Of a stretch of 64,000 nucleotides of DNA, positions 53,990 through 64,000 are shown piece after piece. A program made the translations under genes and the position numbers. Under the pieces are notes generated by a model. It saw only the letters and a program-made list of their open reading frames with translations. It was not told where the DNA came from and made no database searches. The stretch's first letter is position 1, and the number at the start of each line of letters is the position of its first letter. This stretch comes from Panagrolaimus kolymaensis (taxonomy: Eukaryota > Nematoda > Chromadorea > Rhabditida > Panagrolaimidae), in assembly GCA_028622995.1 (NCBI GenBank), contig JAJQJQ010000005.1, forward strand, positions 3,534,001 through 3,598,000, written 5' to 3'.

Positions 53990-54478
53990 GATTGTTGAAG
54001 ATGCTAGAATATTTACAAAATATTTATAAAGTTTCGTTTTTGGTTGAAAAGTTAACAAAAGTTTAATAAGCAACAACAAAATTATTAAAGCTTCTAACAA
54101 TCGTAAACTTTACAAACAAAAAATTGTTTTGAAACAAAAATCAAAGTAAGGCAAAAGCTTTGGCAATGGAAGACGTTTCACTAAAAAAGTATGGATGATG
54201 GAAGCGATTTATAAAATCAGTCAGTTAGGTTATTTAAAGAAGTGATTGCTTGCATAAGGACTTTGCTATCTCAACAATCATTTTTTATTTACTATTTATT
54301 TATCCATTAGAAATATATTAAATAAATAACCATTCTCGAACTAAAACCATTTGCGTATTTTCTTTATTTTTTTGTTCCTTTACCAATCGAGCTTTACTTA
54401 TCTTGCAATTTCTCAGCTTGCTTCATTTATTTAACTTTCTATCGAATTTTAAATTTTATAGCTTTATAACATCCAATA
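53990..54478. other. shared promoter region between divergent genes
   Basis: This 489-bp spacer separates the TFIIE-beta start and the start of the acidic protein gene, so it probably acts in both directions. A ttttatag at 54454-54461, 18 bp before the ATG of the acidic gene, resembles a spliced-leader acceptor. Confidence 0.5.
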
Positions 54479-55524
54479 ATGAGCGAACCAAATGAAAGCC
54501 AAGAATATGAGGAAGATATGGATGTTAATGATGAAGAATCCACAGAAGGGGAATATGATTATAACGACGATTATTATGACGATGAACATTTTGACGGATT
54601 TTTACAATCCAATGCTAGTAAGCAGCTTTTATTATAAAAGCTTTCTGTAATTTTATTTATCATTTTTATTTGCAGAAGTTGATACGGATCTTACTCATGA
54701 TCAAATAATGAATTACCTTCGAATTGGTATCGATGGAAAGCAAAGTGATGCACTTGCAACAGAACTTTGTACAATGGCGGCTGCTGGATTATCAGTAAGC
54801 TTTGGTTTATTGATAATTCTTTTGTAACATTTTATTATTATAGAAGCAAATTGCTGAAGGCGTGGTTGAATTTGTATGTGAATGCCCACCATCAAATGTT
54901 GAATTGGTTCAGCGATTTCAATCCGTTCAAGCTTTGATTAAAGTTTGGCATCAATTTAGTGAATTTGTTACAGCAGCTATCAATGATATCCTTCATCCTG
55001 AAAAGCCTGTACTCAATCGCATTCCATCCCGAAATTTAGCTAATTTTATTAGAGTTCTTGTTGATGAAAATATTATTGACAAAGATGTACAGTTTCTTTG
55101 CTTTATATACAAATTCATTTAATAAGGTGACTAATTATTTTAGAAGCTCTTGATTGCAACTACCCGTGAAACAGCCCTTCCTGACCCTTATCTTGAACGA
55201 CTTCATCAAGTTTTATACAATCATTATGGTTATGGAAATCCATTAAAAGCCTCATCCAAATCCATTCTCAGTAGTATTCTCCCATGGGGTCAACAAACAT
55301 CATCATCATCGAGTGTAACAAATGCAGCGTCAAATTCGACCCAACAAACAACTGATCTACCTCCTCCCATTAAAGAATCAACTGCCCCATCTATGCCACC
55401 TATCACCAATGTTTCATTACCTAAACTGCCACCATCAACTAATGTTTCGTCTGGTTTTGTTGATTCTTTCAAGAAATTTATCGGTGGCGGAGATATCAAG
55501 AAAGATCCTCCTGCTTCCACTTGA
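54479..55524 (+). CDS. conserved-looking protein of 293 residues with acidic N-terminus, unrecognised
   Basis: Four exons join in phase: 54479-54617, 54676-54794, 54844-55086 and 55144-55524. The first 40 residues are highly acidic with Tyr (EDMDVNDEESTEGEYDYNDDYYDD). Residues about 48-170 form a compact, mostly helical region (QIMNYLRIGIDGKQSDALAT, then VVEFVCECPPSNVELVQRFQ) that looks globular. The last third is Ser/Pro-rich and disordered, ending in SFKKFIGGGDIKKD. No signal peptide or membrane segment is visible, so it is probably cytosolic or nuclear. I do not recognise the family; the ordered middle and steady splice phases indicate a real protein. It is divergent from TFIIE-beta, which may share its promoter. 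Confidence 0.75.
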
Positions 55525-55824
55525 TTTTTATTATTATTATTTCTTTACTCATGTATGAATTTTCCCTGCCACATTGTTTATATGGGTATTATTTTATTTT
55601 TATTCTATCACATTTTTGTCAAACTTTTTATACAAATATACACATTATTTATATGCAAATAAAATTTTTACCAAATGTATCTATGTATTTACAAATAAAA
55701 TATAATCTAAACCAGTAATTGTTTTATTTTACAAAGTTTTTTTGAGAAGGTTTTTTAAATGGGTTATTAGTAGTAGTAACAAGGGCAGATTAGAGGTAGC
55801 AATTATTAAAAGGAAAAATTCAAA
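55525..55824. other. intergenic spacer between convergent genes
   Basis: This spacer holds 3' flanks of the acidic-protein gene (aataaa at 55660 and 55696) and the Pax gene. The ORF at 55521 is Phe/Tyr-rich and not supported. Confidence 0.5.
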
Positions 55825-57243
55825 TTAGGAAGGACTTGAACAATCTGAAGCAGATGATAACATGGCAGAATTATAAGCTGAATCAGCAGAATATGGACTT
55901 TGAGGGTGAAGATGTTCGGGATAAGCTTCATAATTACCATATCCTACGCCAACCATAGGCTCTGATACACCTTCTTGAGCATTGGTGATTTCATCTTTGG
56001 TATTTAATTTGGTCCGAATTATTCGATTTATTGAGCTAACAGATGGCACATTATGTTGTTGACAAATGCCATCTGTGAGTAAACGATCTCGAATTTCCCA
56101 CGAATACATTGTTGGTCGATAATGTTTATAAATGGCTATAGCAGTTACAACTTGTGGTAAAGATTTTTTAGGTTTAGAACCTCCAATTTTTCCTGGTCTT
56201 ATTGAACCTGTATCTCGATATCTGAAAGGAAAAACATCACTAAAAGATTTTTCTTTGAATTCAATTCTATGATTTAAGCTTTGGACTTCAATGAATTATA
56301 TTGCCCAAAAATTTTTAGAGTGTTAATCAAAACTTGCAGTTATAATAAATCCTAATAATAAAAAAACCTGTTTATGATGTGAGGAGAAAGCCGACCCCAA
56401 CGAAGGAGAAATGAAAAGAATGAAAGTCTCTTTCTTTTAGAAATGAACCGGATTTCTTTGTGGATAAAATTCAAAACAACATGCATTTCTAATGCTTTTA
56501 GATAGATAGATGTTTTTCGTCATTCGGCCAAATAGGGGATCAAAAAAGAAAAATGGGATATTGCGCAATTTGATAAACCAAATAATAAGAAAATAACAAA
56601 ACTGGATTTCTAAGGTAGCAAAAAAAAGATATGAGAAAACTAACTTTGACAAAATTTTTGAAACACAGCCATGGCTAACTCGCATTTCTCGAGAAATTTG
56701 GCATGGTTTAACTCCAGAATTTGCGAGTTCAATAATTTTTTCTCGAAGATGTGAAGGTAGTGGGCGACCATTAGCATAAACACCTCCAAGTTGATTTTTG
56801 CCTACTCTTGCTGAAAATTTATGTTTGGTTTATAAGAAAATAGATAATAAACACTCACTTCGTCTCTCATCATCACTGCAAGCTGTATCAGAGCTTTGAG
56901 AAGTTCCCCATTCGCCATCTGAAGCCGCGATCACTTTTCCATTCACCTCACTAGTGGGTAATGCTTCAAAAGAAGGGATATTAAAATGATGGTCAAAGCC
57001 TGATCGAGGCAATTCAGGTGCTTCAAATGCAACTACTGTTTCTAAAGGCTTTTCACAAAAAGTATTATCAATCGACTAAAAAAATTCTTCATCACTAAAA
57101 TCTTAATTCTGCAGTAAACTTACTTTTAACCATTCTTCAAATTTTTGTTCAAAATCATTTTCCATTGTTTCTAAAGCATTTTCAAAATTAAATAATTCAA
57201 CACTATTATTTGATGCCATGGTAGAAGACGATCCTTCAGCCAT
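55825..57243 (-). CDS. Pax transcription factor with a paired domain only
   Basis: Four exons on the minus strand join in phase: 57243-57124, 57075-56859, 56810-56645 and 56221-55825, giving 299 residues. A 112-residue acidic N-terminus precedes a full paired domain (about 115-240). The PAI part reads [20 protein letters not shown] and [31 protein letters not shown]; the RED part reads [20 protein letters not shown] and [17 protein letters not shown] rather than SNGC excludes Pax6. No homeodomain or octapeptide (YSINGLLG-like) follows, only a Tyr/Ser/Pro-rich tail of about 60 residues. The protein should bind DNA in the nucleus as a developmental regulator. Compared with vertebrate Pax the N-terminal extension is unusual. 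Assignment to a Pax group (Pax1/9, Pax2/5/8, Pax3/7-like) needs a tree. The start could also be the second ATG, eight codons in. Confidence 0.88.
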
Positions 57244-58082
57244 CGACCACATTTCTCACACCTTCTTCCTTCGATAAGGCTTAAACTCAATTTTCTTTTT
57301 AGTCCCAAAAATGGACACTTTCCAAAACAACAAGGAGAAAGTAGGGTATGAATCAACGATTGCGTAAAATAGCCTTGTTTTCCTCTCCCTTTCTCATCTT
57401 TTCCCTTTTTTCCTTTCATACAAAAAGATCTGCCCCCGGAAAATAAGAAGATGAGAAGTAAAAAAGTTGTCTGCCCTCCGGGCATCCGAAGTACAACCAG
57501 CTGCTTCTGTTATTACATATAACAATGTTTGTCATCGGCTCCTTCATTCTTTCTAAAGCTGCTGCCAGCGTTGATTATGACTTTATATATCCCTTTCTTC
57601 TTCTCCTTATTCGTCCTTTTTTTGAATTATGTAATAAACGTGAAAAGAAATAGAAAGTTGTTGAATAATAACAACTACTGAATGCTGCGAATGCTGCGAA
57701 AGGGATAAAAAAAATGAAGAAAATTAAGAAAAAATGAAAACGAGAAAGACGACCAATAATAACATCCAAAAAAAATCTCATCTTCTGATTTTTGCTTGAT
57801 TTTTTTCTCGGACATGATTGTTTTTGAAGTTTGTTATATCTAAATCATCAGGATGTTACAAAGATTTTGATCGAAAATGTTACGATTAAATAATAATGAA
57901 AAAGTGAATTTTGCGAAACTATTCATAATAAGATAGAAAAATAAAGGGAGGCTATTTCACAGGTGCGAAATTGCATTGTTCATCATACTTTGCTTTGTGA
58001 AGTGTTTGTAGTCAGTTAAAAATAATATAGTAAAAAATATTCATTAAACGAATAACTTATTTTACTTTTTTTAAAAATAATT
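57244..58082. other. intergenic region upstream of Pax gene
   Basis: This is the Pax promoter side. The ORF at 57171-57485 (-) overlaps the first Pax exon in another frame. Nothing else is recognisable beyond AT-rich DNA and a locally GC-richer piece near 57425-57485. Confidence 0.45.
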
Positions 58083-58391
58083 ATGATGAATGAAAAACGA
58101 TTCGCCTGCAAAGGCTTTGCTTTACCATTCTCGTTTAAAAATTATTTGGTAAAGAATTCGTCGATATTTGTTAAAACTAAACTCGTTAGATGCTCGAAAG
58201 AATTTGGTCTATTAACAAAGAAAGAATTTAAACTCGAATTTTCTTACTTAGTTGTAAATCGGTCTTCCGTTTATGAAGGTTATAAATGTTATAATTATGG
58301 TATTTATGCAGAGTTAAATCCTTATCACCTGCTTCTTAACTATCCTTTCGTTGTCAAAGATTGGTTAACAATTGAATGCGTACCAAAATAG
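58083..58391 (+). CDS. small single-exon ORF, 102 residues, doubtful
   Basis: The ORF starts at an ATG and ends with TAG at 58389-58391. The composition is more protein-like than neighbouring spurious ORFs (RCSKEFGLLTKKEFKLEFSY, then YEGYKCYNYGI). The end WLTIECVPK weakly recalls the last strand of MATH domains, which often end in LTIEC-type motifs, but the domain would be incomplete. No signal peptide is present. It could be a solo gene, a decayed MATH fragment or chance; no introns or neighbours support it. Confidence 0.35.
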   Translation: MMNEKRFACKGFALPFSFKNYLVKNSSIFVKTKLVRCSKEFGLLTKKEFKLEFSYLVVNRSSVYEGYKCYNYGIYAELNPYHLLLNYPFVVKDWLTIECVPK

Positions 58392-58635
58392 TTTTTGATT
58401 AAAAAATATTTTTACTATCTTTCATATTCTTACTTTTTTACATTCATGGTATGTCTCATCATATTATTGCCGCTGTTTATTTTTCAAGAGGAATGGCGGC
58501 AAACTTCATAAAATAAGCTATAAGTAATGATGAAAATCAAAATTGATACTTACTTTTCATAAATAAATTTTGAAAGAGCTTACGGTGCATAATTTATGTT
58601 AAAAAACTAATATTTTTTATTCATGTTGTGTCAAA

Positions 58636-59900
58636 TTAATGATTTTTTAATAAACTTTCTAACGCAATATTTTTTTGACGAACAGATGAAAAATGTCCGA
58701 TATGTACAAAATAATTAAAATCTGTTGCTTTTCCCGTAAATGGTGACTCGTCTAAAATGTGATCCTTTGCATGTCCTTTAGAAGTTTGTTGATTTTTAAG
58801 ATTTGAAAGCATCGAAGGAATTGAGGCTGAACGAAATAAAACTCCTGGAGTACAGCATGATTCTGGCGGTATTATGTAAGACGAAGAAGTAACATGAAAT
58901 CGAAAATCAGCAAAAATCTAAACAAAAGAAAATTAAAACTTTAAAAAGCTTCGAAGAAAATTTTTAGGTTTTTTATACTCATATAAGCTTGAAATAAACC
59001 TCACAAAACTAAAACTTACTTCGCAATATAAACTTCGCTGAATTGAAATATATGCAACGAAAGCAATAATGAAAATGAGAATTAAAGAGAATCTCCGAAA
59101 CACAATAAAGCATACTGTAGCTCCAATTGCAATAGCAAAAGAAATCGCTTGAAACAAAAATGGAATTCGACGAAGTCGCCATGGATGAAAAAGTTTTACA
59201 TAATCAATATGTTTATATTTTTCTGATAACAATTGAGACATAATGGATTCCATTAATGTTCCCAAATATGGTATTGGTAAAGCATCATCTTCAATAAGTA
59301 AAACAAAATCAGCTTTGACGCCGCTGCTTTGATGCACCGCTTCCAAACAATTCCAATAATCTTCTGCTTCTTTCCGAATTCTTCCATCATCGTTATTTAA
59401 ACTATAATCAATCATTCTGTCTTGGTTGATAGAATGAATGGGAAGTTTATCAACAAATTTTTTAAGTTCATCAAAAATCTTTGGTTCAACATTGCAAATT
59501 GAAATCATTGGAATTTTATTCCAATTTTGAAGTTGTTGAAGCAAATATGCAACTGATTGAATCAAATATCCATTCTTTCTATCTGCAGCCACTATGGATA
59601 TCGATAAATTTAAATTTTCTTTAGTCTAAAATCTTTATGTTTATTAATGCCATTGAAATCATAACAAACTTTTAAAATATTCCAATCAAAATTATCCAAA
59701 ATTTCATCAGCACTTTTAATTCGTTTATCATTATTTTCATCTTCACTTCCTTCCTCCAAGATTGGAAAATATAGTGACTCTGAATTGTATGAAGGAATAT
59801 TATGTCGAATAATATAAATAAATATGAATACTCCCAAACAGCTTAATATTAGTTTAACAATATCAGAACCATATTTTTTTAATGGAAAAGTTATAAACAT
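58636..59900 (-). CDS. GPI-GalNAc transferase, PGAP4/TMEM246-like
   Basis: Three exons on the minus strand, 59900-59670, 59625-59020 and 58917-58636, join at codon boundaries to give 372 residues. The N-terminus has one signal anchor (VKLILSCLGVFIFIYII). The glycosyltransferase region shows SISIVAADRKNGYLIQS, YWNCLEAVHQ, and FVLLIEDDALPIP, where EDD is the metal/sugar-nucleotide site. Then comes KLFHPWRLRR followed by two close membrane segments (FLFQAISFAIAIGATVCFIV and FSLILIFIIAFVAYIS). This insertion of a tandem hairpin inside the enzyme is a hallmark of PGAP4 (TMEM246), which adds GalNAc to the first mannose of GPI anchors in the Golgi. The C-terminal part has SCCTPGVLFRS. The length is close to the roughly 400 residues of the vertebrate protein. 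The intron-1 splice (donor gtttgt) was chosen because it restores TKENLNLSISIVAADRK in frame. Confidence 0.85.
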
Positions 59901-60254
59901 TTGTCTCTTGGAATTCAGTATTTACAAAGTTGATATGGAAGATAAATTCTAAGTTTTAAAAAATAGTATTACGAGTCAAAGCAAAAGTTTGATGGAAGTG
60001 TTAACAAAGCATAAAAACAATGTTCCACTTTCAGTAACGATCAAAAAAAAATTATTTTATGCTATCATTGTCCAAAACAAACAACACCATTTCCTCCTTC
60101 TTCAACAATGTTGCCTTGAACATAAAAAAAGCAAACAGCTGTTGAGCAATTTTTTTTTCTTGCAGAGAAAACTTTTTTTTTCATCAACTTTTTCTTCATT
60201 TCTAAAAGTTTTAGTTTTTGTAAACTTTCAGCTTTTCACCATCAAAAACAAGAA
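59901..60254. other. intergenic spacer between divergent genes
   Basis: This short region contains the likely promoters of the PGAP4-like and mrpl-47 genes. Long in-frame sequence upstream of mrpl-47 (from about 59989) is not used, because the true first exon begins at 60255. Confidence 0.5.
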
Positions 60255-61217
60255 ATGCAATCTTTTCGATATTTATCAAGGTTTGTTTCTTTATTTTATT
60301 TTGGACTTTTATCTAATCCTTTATTTTTCCAGGCATCTTCTTCTTCCTAGAGCTTTTATTCGCTTTCAAAGTACTTCAACAACGGAAGTTGCAGAAAATG
60401 CAAAACCAGCCAAAGATGTTAAAACTAATACTACCAACAAAAATCGTATAAGAGATCTTCTTCCTGGTGGTATTTTACATGAATTTTTTGATGCTGAAGA
60501 GAATTTTAATGCTTCTGAATTGAGTTATAAACAACGTCCAGGTCGATCATGGACCGATGAAGAATTGAGACTCAAAAGTAACTTGGATTTGCACAAACTT
60601 TGGTATGGTCTTTATTATCGACTTAATTGATTATGTTGTTTTTTAGGTATGTATTATTGAAAGAAAAGAACATGTTGTTAACAATGGAACATGCTTATAA
60701 ATTAAGACAAAAACCATTTCCCAATCCTGAAAGACTTGATCGTGTTCATGAAGTTTGTTTATTTTCTTTTAGTTTCGCTTTATCATTGACGAATTTATAG
60801 AGTATGGAAAACTTAGAAAATGTGGTTCGTGAAAGAAATGATGCATTTTTACGACTTGAAACTGGTGATGGCGTTGATCCTCCGCAAAGAACGGTCACAT
60901 CGTTCGCTGGCTTCACTTACAAGTAAAAAACTTTTTGATGTTTTATCTTTTCTTATATCCTTCGTTTTAGAAAACAAGCAGAAGAGCATTTACTTCCATT
61001 TGAAGCTACTGGTGAAAAAGAATATGAAGTACCATATCTTGAAGAAAATGCATATGTAGCACAAAAATTATGGGCTGAAAAGCAACATTTGAAGAAAATG
61101 CATCAAGCTGATCAAGAACGTCATCGTGAACGTTTTGCTGATGAACAATCTTCACGTTTTTTGCGAGGTTCACGCAAAGTGTTTAATTGTGTTGAACAAT
61201 TACCTAAGAATAGTTGA
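60255..61217 (+). CDS. mrpl-47: mitochondrial ribosomal protein L47 (uL29m)
   Basis: Five exons join in phase: 60255-60280, 60333-60602, 60647-60752, 60801-60922 and 60971-61217, giving 256 residues. The N-terminus [20 protein letters not shown] is basic, hydrophobic and without acids, a typical mitochondrial targeting presequence. The L29 core (about 75-125) reads [20 protein letters not shown], then [20 protein letters not shown], the MRP-L47 family motif. The C-terminal part is Glu/Lys/His-rich ([20 protein letters not shown]). It belongs to the large subunit of the mitoribosome near the exit tunnel. The gene ends 184 bp before dyf-13 on the same strand, and an aataaa lies at 61270-61275. 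Confidence 0.93.
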
Positions 61218-61364
61218 ATATCATTATTATTACTTTGTTTGTTATTTAGTATGTTAGTGAAAATATGTTTAATAAATGGTTGAATTTATGTTGTCATGGA
61301 AACAAGGAGTTTGGAGTGTTGAACTTTTTTATGTGCTTTTTGAGTCATTGCTTCTTTATTTTTG

Positions 61365-61376
61365 TTTAATTTTTAG
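61365..61376 (+). promoter_or_regulatory. possible spliced-leader acceptor upstream of dyf-13
   Basis: The sequence tttaatttttag ends at 61376, 25 bp before the dyf-13 start codon and about 100 bp after the mrpl-47 aataaa. It matches the gene's own intron acceptors. The short spacing is that of nematode operons with trans-splicing, but a plain 5' UTR intron would look the same. Confidence 0.45.
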
Positions 61377-61401
61377 ACGATATTATTCGAATTTCTTGAA
61401 A

Positions 61402-63723
61402 ATGGTAAGATTTTAATTTTGACAACGTCCAAAACTTTGCTTGTTTTTTTTTGCAGCTTTTCAGTCGAATTCTTACTCGAAAAAAGACGGATTCTCGAAC
61501 CAAAGTTGAGAAGATTAAAGAACTCGATGAATTTCTTGATGCTCGAGATTATACTGGAGCTATTGCTTTATTGGAACATAAACAAAAAACTGAACCAAAT
61601 TTACCAAATTCCCTTTGGTTAGCTTATTGCTGTTATCATGGAGGCGAATATCAAACAGCAGCATCAACCTATGAAAGTTTATTGAAACAAAAAGATTGTC
61701 CACAAGAAGTTAATCTTTATCTTTGTTGCTCATATTTAATGTTTGGACATCATGAAGAAGCTAGAAAAATTGCAGAAAAACGTAAGTATTAAAAAAACTA
61801 AATAATGCGGATACGGTAATGCAAAAATGCTTTGATACTTTTTGTTTAATTCTTGTTATTTTACTAATTTTTAATCTTTTGCTTGCTTCTCTTTCTTCAT
61901 GTTTTTACATTTGTAGAACCTAAAGGTGAATTACAAAATCGTATCCTTTTGCATTTGTCTCATAAAAGTGGTGATGATAAGAAAACAAGTTATTATCATT
62001 CCCTTCTTACAACATCCGTTGAAGATCAAATGTGTTATGCTGCAATTAATTTTCTTCGTGGACATTATGGTGAACCCATGGTTACTTATAAAAGCCTAAT
62101 CACTGAACATAGGTAAACTCCAATAAATAAAAATATGTAATATCTTGATACAATAATTTTCAGTACATTTTTGGCAGTAAATGTTTATTTGGGAATTTGT
62201 TATTTTAAAATGGATTATTTTGATGAAGCTTTAGCTTGTGCTAAAGCATATCTCGATAAATATCCTGATAGTCCGACAGCAATTAACCTCGAAGCTGCTT
62301 GTCTTTATCGAATTACTAGCCCTCGAGCAGCTGATCAATGTTTGCGTAAACTTAAAAGTTTTGCTGAAAGCGATCTTTCTTTTGCTAAGGATTTGATTTT
62401 GCACAATACTGTGGTTTTTCGAAATGGTGAAACCGCTCTTCAAGTTCTTCCAGCTTTAGTTGATGTAGTTCCAGAAGCACGAAAGAATTTAATCATTTAT
62501 TATTTAAAGAAAAGTAAGAATTTTGAAGAATTTTTAGTGGGGGAGAAAAAATTATGGATTTCAGATGATGTGGATCTTGCATTTTCACATGCTGAAGGAT
62601 TAACAAGCAAGACCCCAACAGAGTATTTATTGAAAGCGTTGGTTTATGTTATGCTTGGTTATGAAAAAAAGCAAGTAAGTTTGGGAATAAAATGAAAGCT
62701 TAGCTTATTAGAATGTCCCTAATCTCGCAAATAGCAATCATGGAATTGTGCAAAGAATCACTAACATTTTTAGGATCCAAACATTGGTCGAGCTGCCCAA
62801 TATTTTAAGGTTGTAGCCGAATCAAAAGATGAAGAAAGTAAGTAAAATATTTTTTTTGCCATATTTTAACCATAACCCTTTATCGTAGACACTATAACTG
62901 GACGTTTGGCAATGGCATCATATTATTTTATCACAAAAGATTATCATCAAGCTGTAATTTACTATAATTCGATTATTCAGTTTAATAAAGATGACGATCG
63001 ATTTAATTTTAATTATGGACAAGCTAATCTTTTTGCGGAAAATTATGAAGAAGCCGCTGATGCTTTAGGCAAAGTTAAAGATCCTCGTTACATTTCCTAT
63101 TCAACTTATCAACAATCCTTAGTTCGAGCATGTAAGAATCCCATAAAAGATAATTTTAGGCTTAGTTTTGAGCTTTCGAATTTGCTTTAAAAATCACTAA
63201 AATGAAAGAAACATTAAAATTCATAGAATTAAAACATAAAAAATAACCAATGCCCTTTTTTACTTTTCAGATATTCGAAGCCGTCAATCAGCTCGAGCAT
63301 GGGCTTTTTACACCCAAAATCAATCAAATCCCCATTCTATGAGCGTTTTAAAAATAATTGCAAATGATTGTTATAAACTTGAAGATTATCTTTATTCTTT
63401 GATGGCCTTTGATGCTTTAAGTCGAAAGGATCCCCGAAATGATATTTATTCCATTCCCAAACAGGGCGCATGCATCGGTGTATTAAAATTATTTACAACG
63501 CAGCGAGCTGATAAGTAAGGATGAGAAAGGGAGTCTTTCGAAATAAATACATACAAACAAACAAAAAGAGAACGCTTTCTTTTCATAAAAACCCAAACAA
63601 CCTGTTTCCAGGCAGCAACTCTCGACAGCAATTCACATTCTCGAGCAAGACAGACACTCGGATTCAGTTAATCTTGTAGCAAAAGCAAAAAAATGGGCAA
63701 ATGAAGCGACTTTACTTGTTTAA
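61402..63723 (+). CDS. dyf-13: intraflagellar transport protein IFT56 (TTC26/DYF-13)
   Basis: Eight exons join in phase: 61402-61404, 61457-61781, 61917-62112, 62164-62674, 62774-62837, 62889-63131, 63271-63514 and 63612-63723, giving 565 residues. The first coding exon is only the ATG. TPR helices run through the whole protein: KELDEFLDARDYTGAIALLE, LWLAYCCYHGGEYQTAASTY, VEDQMCYAAINFLRGHYGEP, AVNVYLGICYFKMDYFDEAL. These and the VFRNGETALQVLPALVDVVPEARKN segment are close to vertebrate TTC26, which is about 554 residues. The C-terminus QGACIGVLKL...AKAKKWANEATLLV also aligns. DYF-13/IFT56 is an IFT-B component that carries a subset of cargo into sensory cilia. In nematodes only sensory neurons are ciliated. 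The neighbour mrpl-47 is on the same strand. Confidence 0.93.
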
Positions 63724-64000
63724 TAAAATAAAAGTTCTTAATTATTGATGTGTATTATTTATATTTTTGAAAATAAATTTTACAAGTTATTATTATTATT
63801 TTTATTCCACGCAAAATTTCTCAACAAACAAAAAAATTACTTGACAGAAAAAATATTTGTTTGCTTGCTTTTTTCATTCATTCCAAAAAGTTTCGAAACG
63901 AAAACCCTTAAAATCAATGAATGCGAGAGTCTTTTTTTCTTTCATAAAATTTTTTTTTGTCTGTATTGTTCGCTAAAATTTTTTTTCATCTTCCAAATAT
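63724..64000. other. 3' flank of dyf-13 to window end
   Basis: An aataaa at 63724-63729 directly after the stop codon, or another at 63771-63776, may serve as polyadenylation signal. The remainder is AT-rich with no recognisable feature. Confidence 0.5.

Noticed and set aside
59989..60254. Long N-terminal extension of mrpl-47
   Set aside because: The extension is low-complexity; the exon starting at 60255 gives a proper mitochondrial presequence and joins in phase.

Overview
This window is nuclear DNA from a nematode. It is very AT-rich, and its genes carry many short GT-AG introns (mostly 45-60 bp, acceptors of the tttcag/tttttag type). The content is typical of worms: a SPE-42/SPE-49-type DC-STAMP sperm protein, an ODR-2/HOT-type Ly-6 protein, an FMRFamide-like (FLP) neuropeptide precursor, DYF-13/IFT56, and T-rich AG sites just upstream of start codons that resemble spliced-leader acceptors. 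I cannot name the species from the sequence alone.

Layout. 1-919 (-): 5' part of an hnRNP A/B-like RNA-binding protein. 2796-12621 (+): a giant six-exon gene (3,167 codons before the stop) with collagen-like Gly repeats, a complete SecA-type DEAD ATPase core and a long unrecognised C-terminal region, interrupted by one in-frame TGA. 13097-13654 (+): a small secreted protein. 14193-21214 (-): a Shaker/Kv1 potassium channel whose 4.8-kb first intron holds a 468-bp GC-rich hAT-like MITE. 22315-25179 (+): the DC-STAMP/RING sperm protein. 25524-27111 (-): a basic Ser/Arg-rich protein. 30832-31996 (+): the ODR-2/HOT-like protein. 31997-39774: a 7.8-kb gene-poor stretch with one tRNA-like SINE remnant. 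39775-41506 (+): a MAPKAP kinase. 42056-43252 (+): a low-complexity protein starting MGNK. 43832-48038 (+): cohesin SMC3. 48637-50212 (+): a core-1 galactosyltransferase-like protein. 50333-50794 (-): an FLP neuropeptide precursor. 53054-53989 (-): TFIIE-beta. 54479-55524 (+): an unrecognised acidic protein. 55825-57243 (-): a paired-domain-only Pax protein. 58083-58391 (+): a doubtful small ORF. 58636-59900 (-): a PGAP4/TMEM246-like GPI-GalNAc transferase. 60255-61217 (+) and 61402-63723 (+): mitochondrial ribosomal protein L47 and DYF-13/IFT56, 184 bp apart and possibly one operon.

The genes are mostly unrelated housekeeping, neuronal, sperm and ciliary functions; the only grouping with a plausible shared transcript is mrpl-47/dyf-13. 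The most striking element is the SecA-type motor, a bacterial protein-export ATPase core, inside an intron-containing animal gene. It is fused to collagen-like repeats and has a possible recoded, spliced-out or inactivating TGA. Secondary oddities are a GT-GG intron in smc-3 and the hAT-like MITE, which is far GC-richer than its surroundings.

Gene models were joined by hand by checking splice phase at every junction. Exon boundaries are therefore predictions consistent with reading frame and homology, not transcript evidence.
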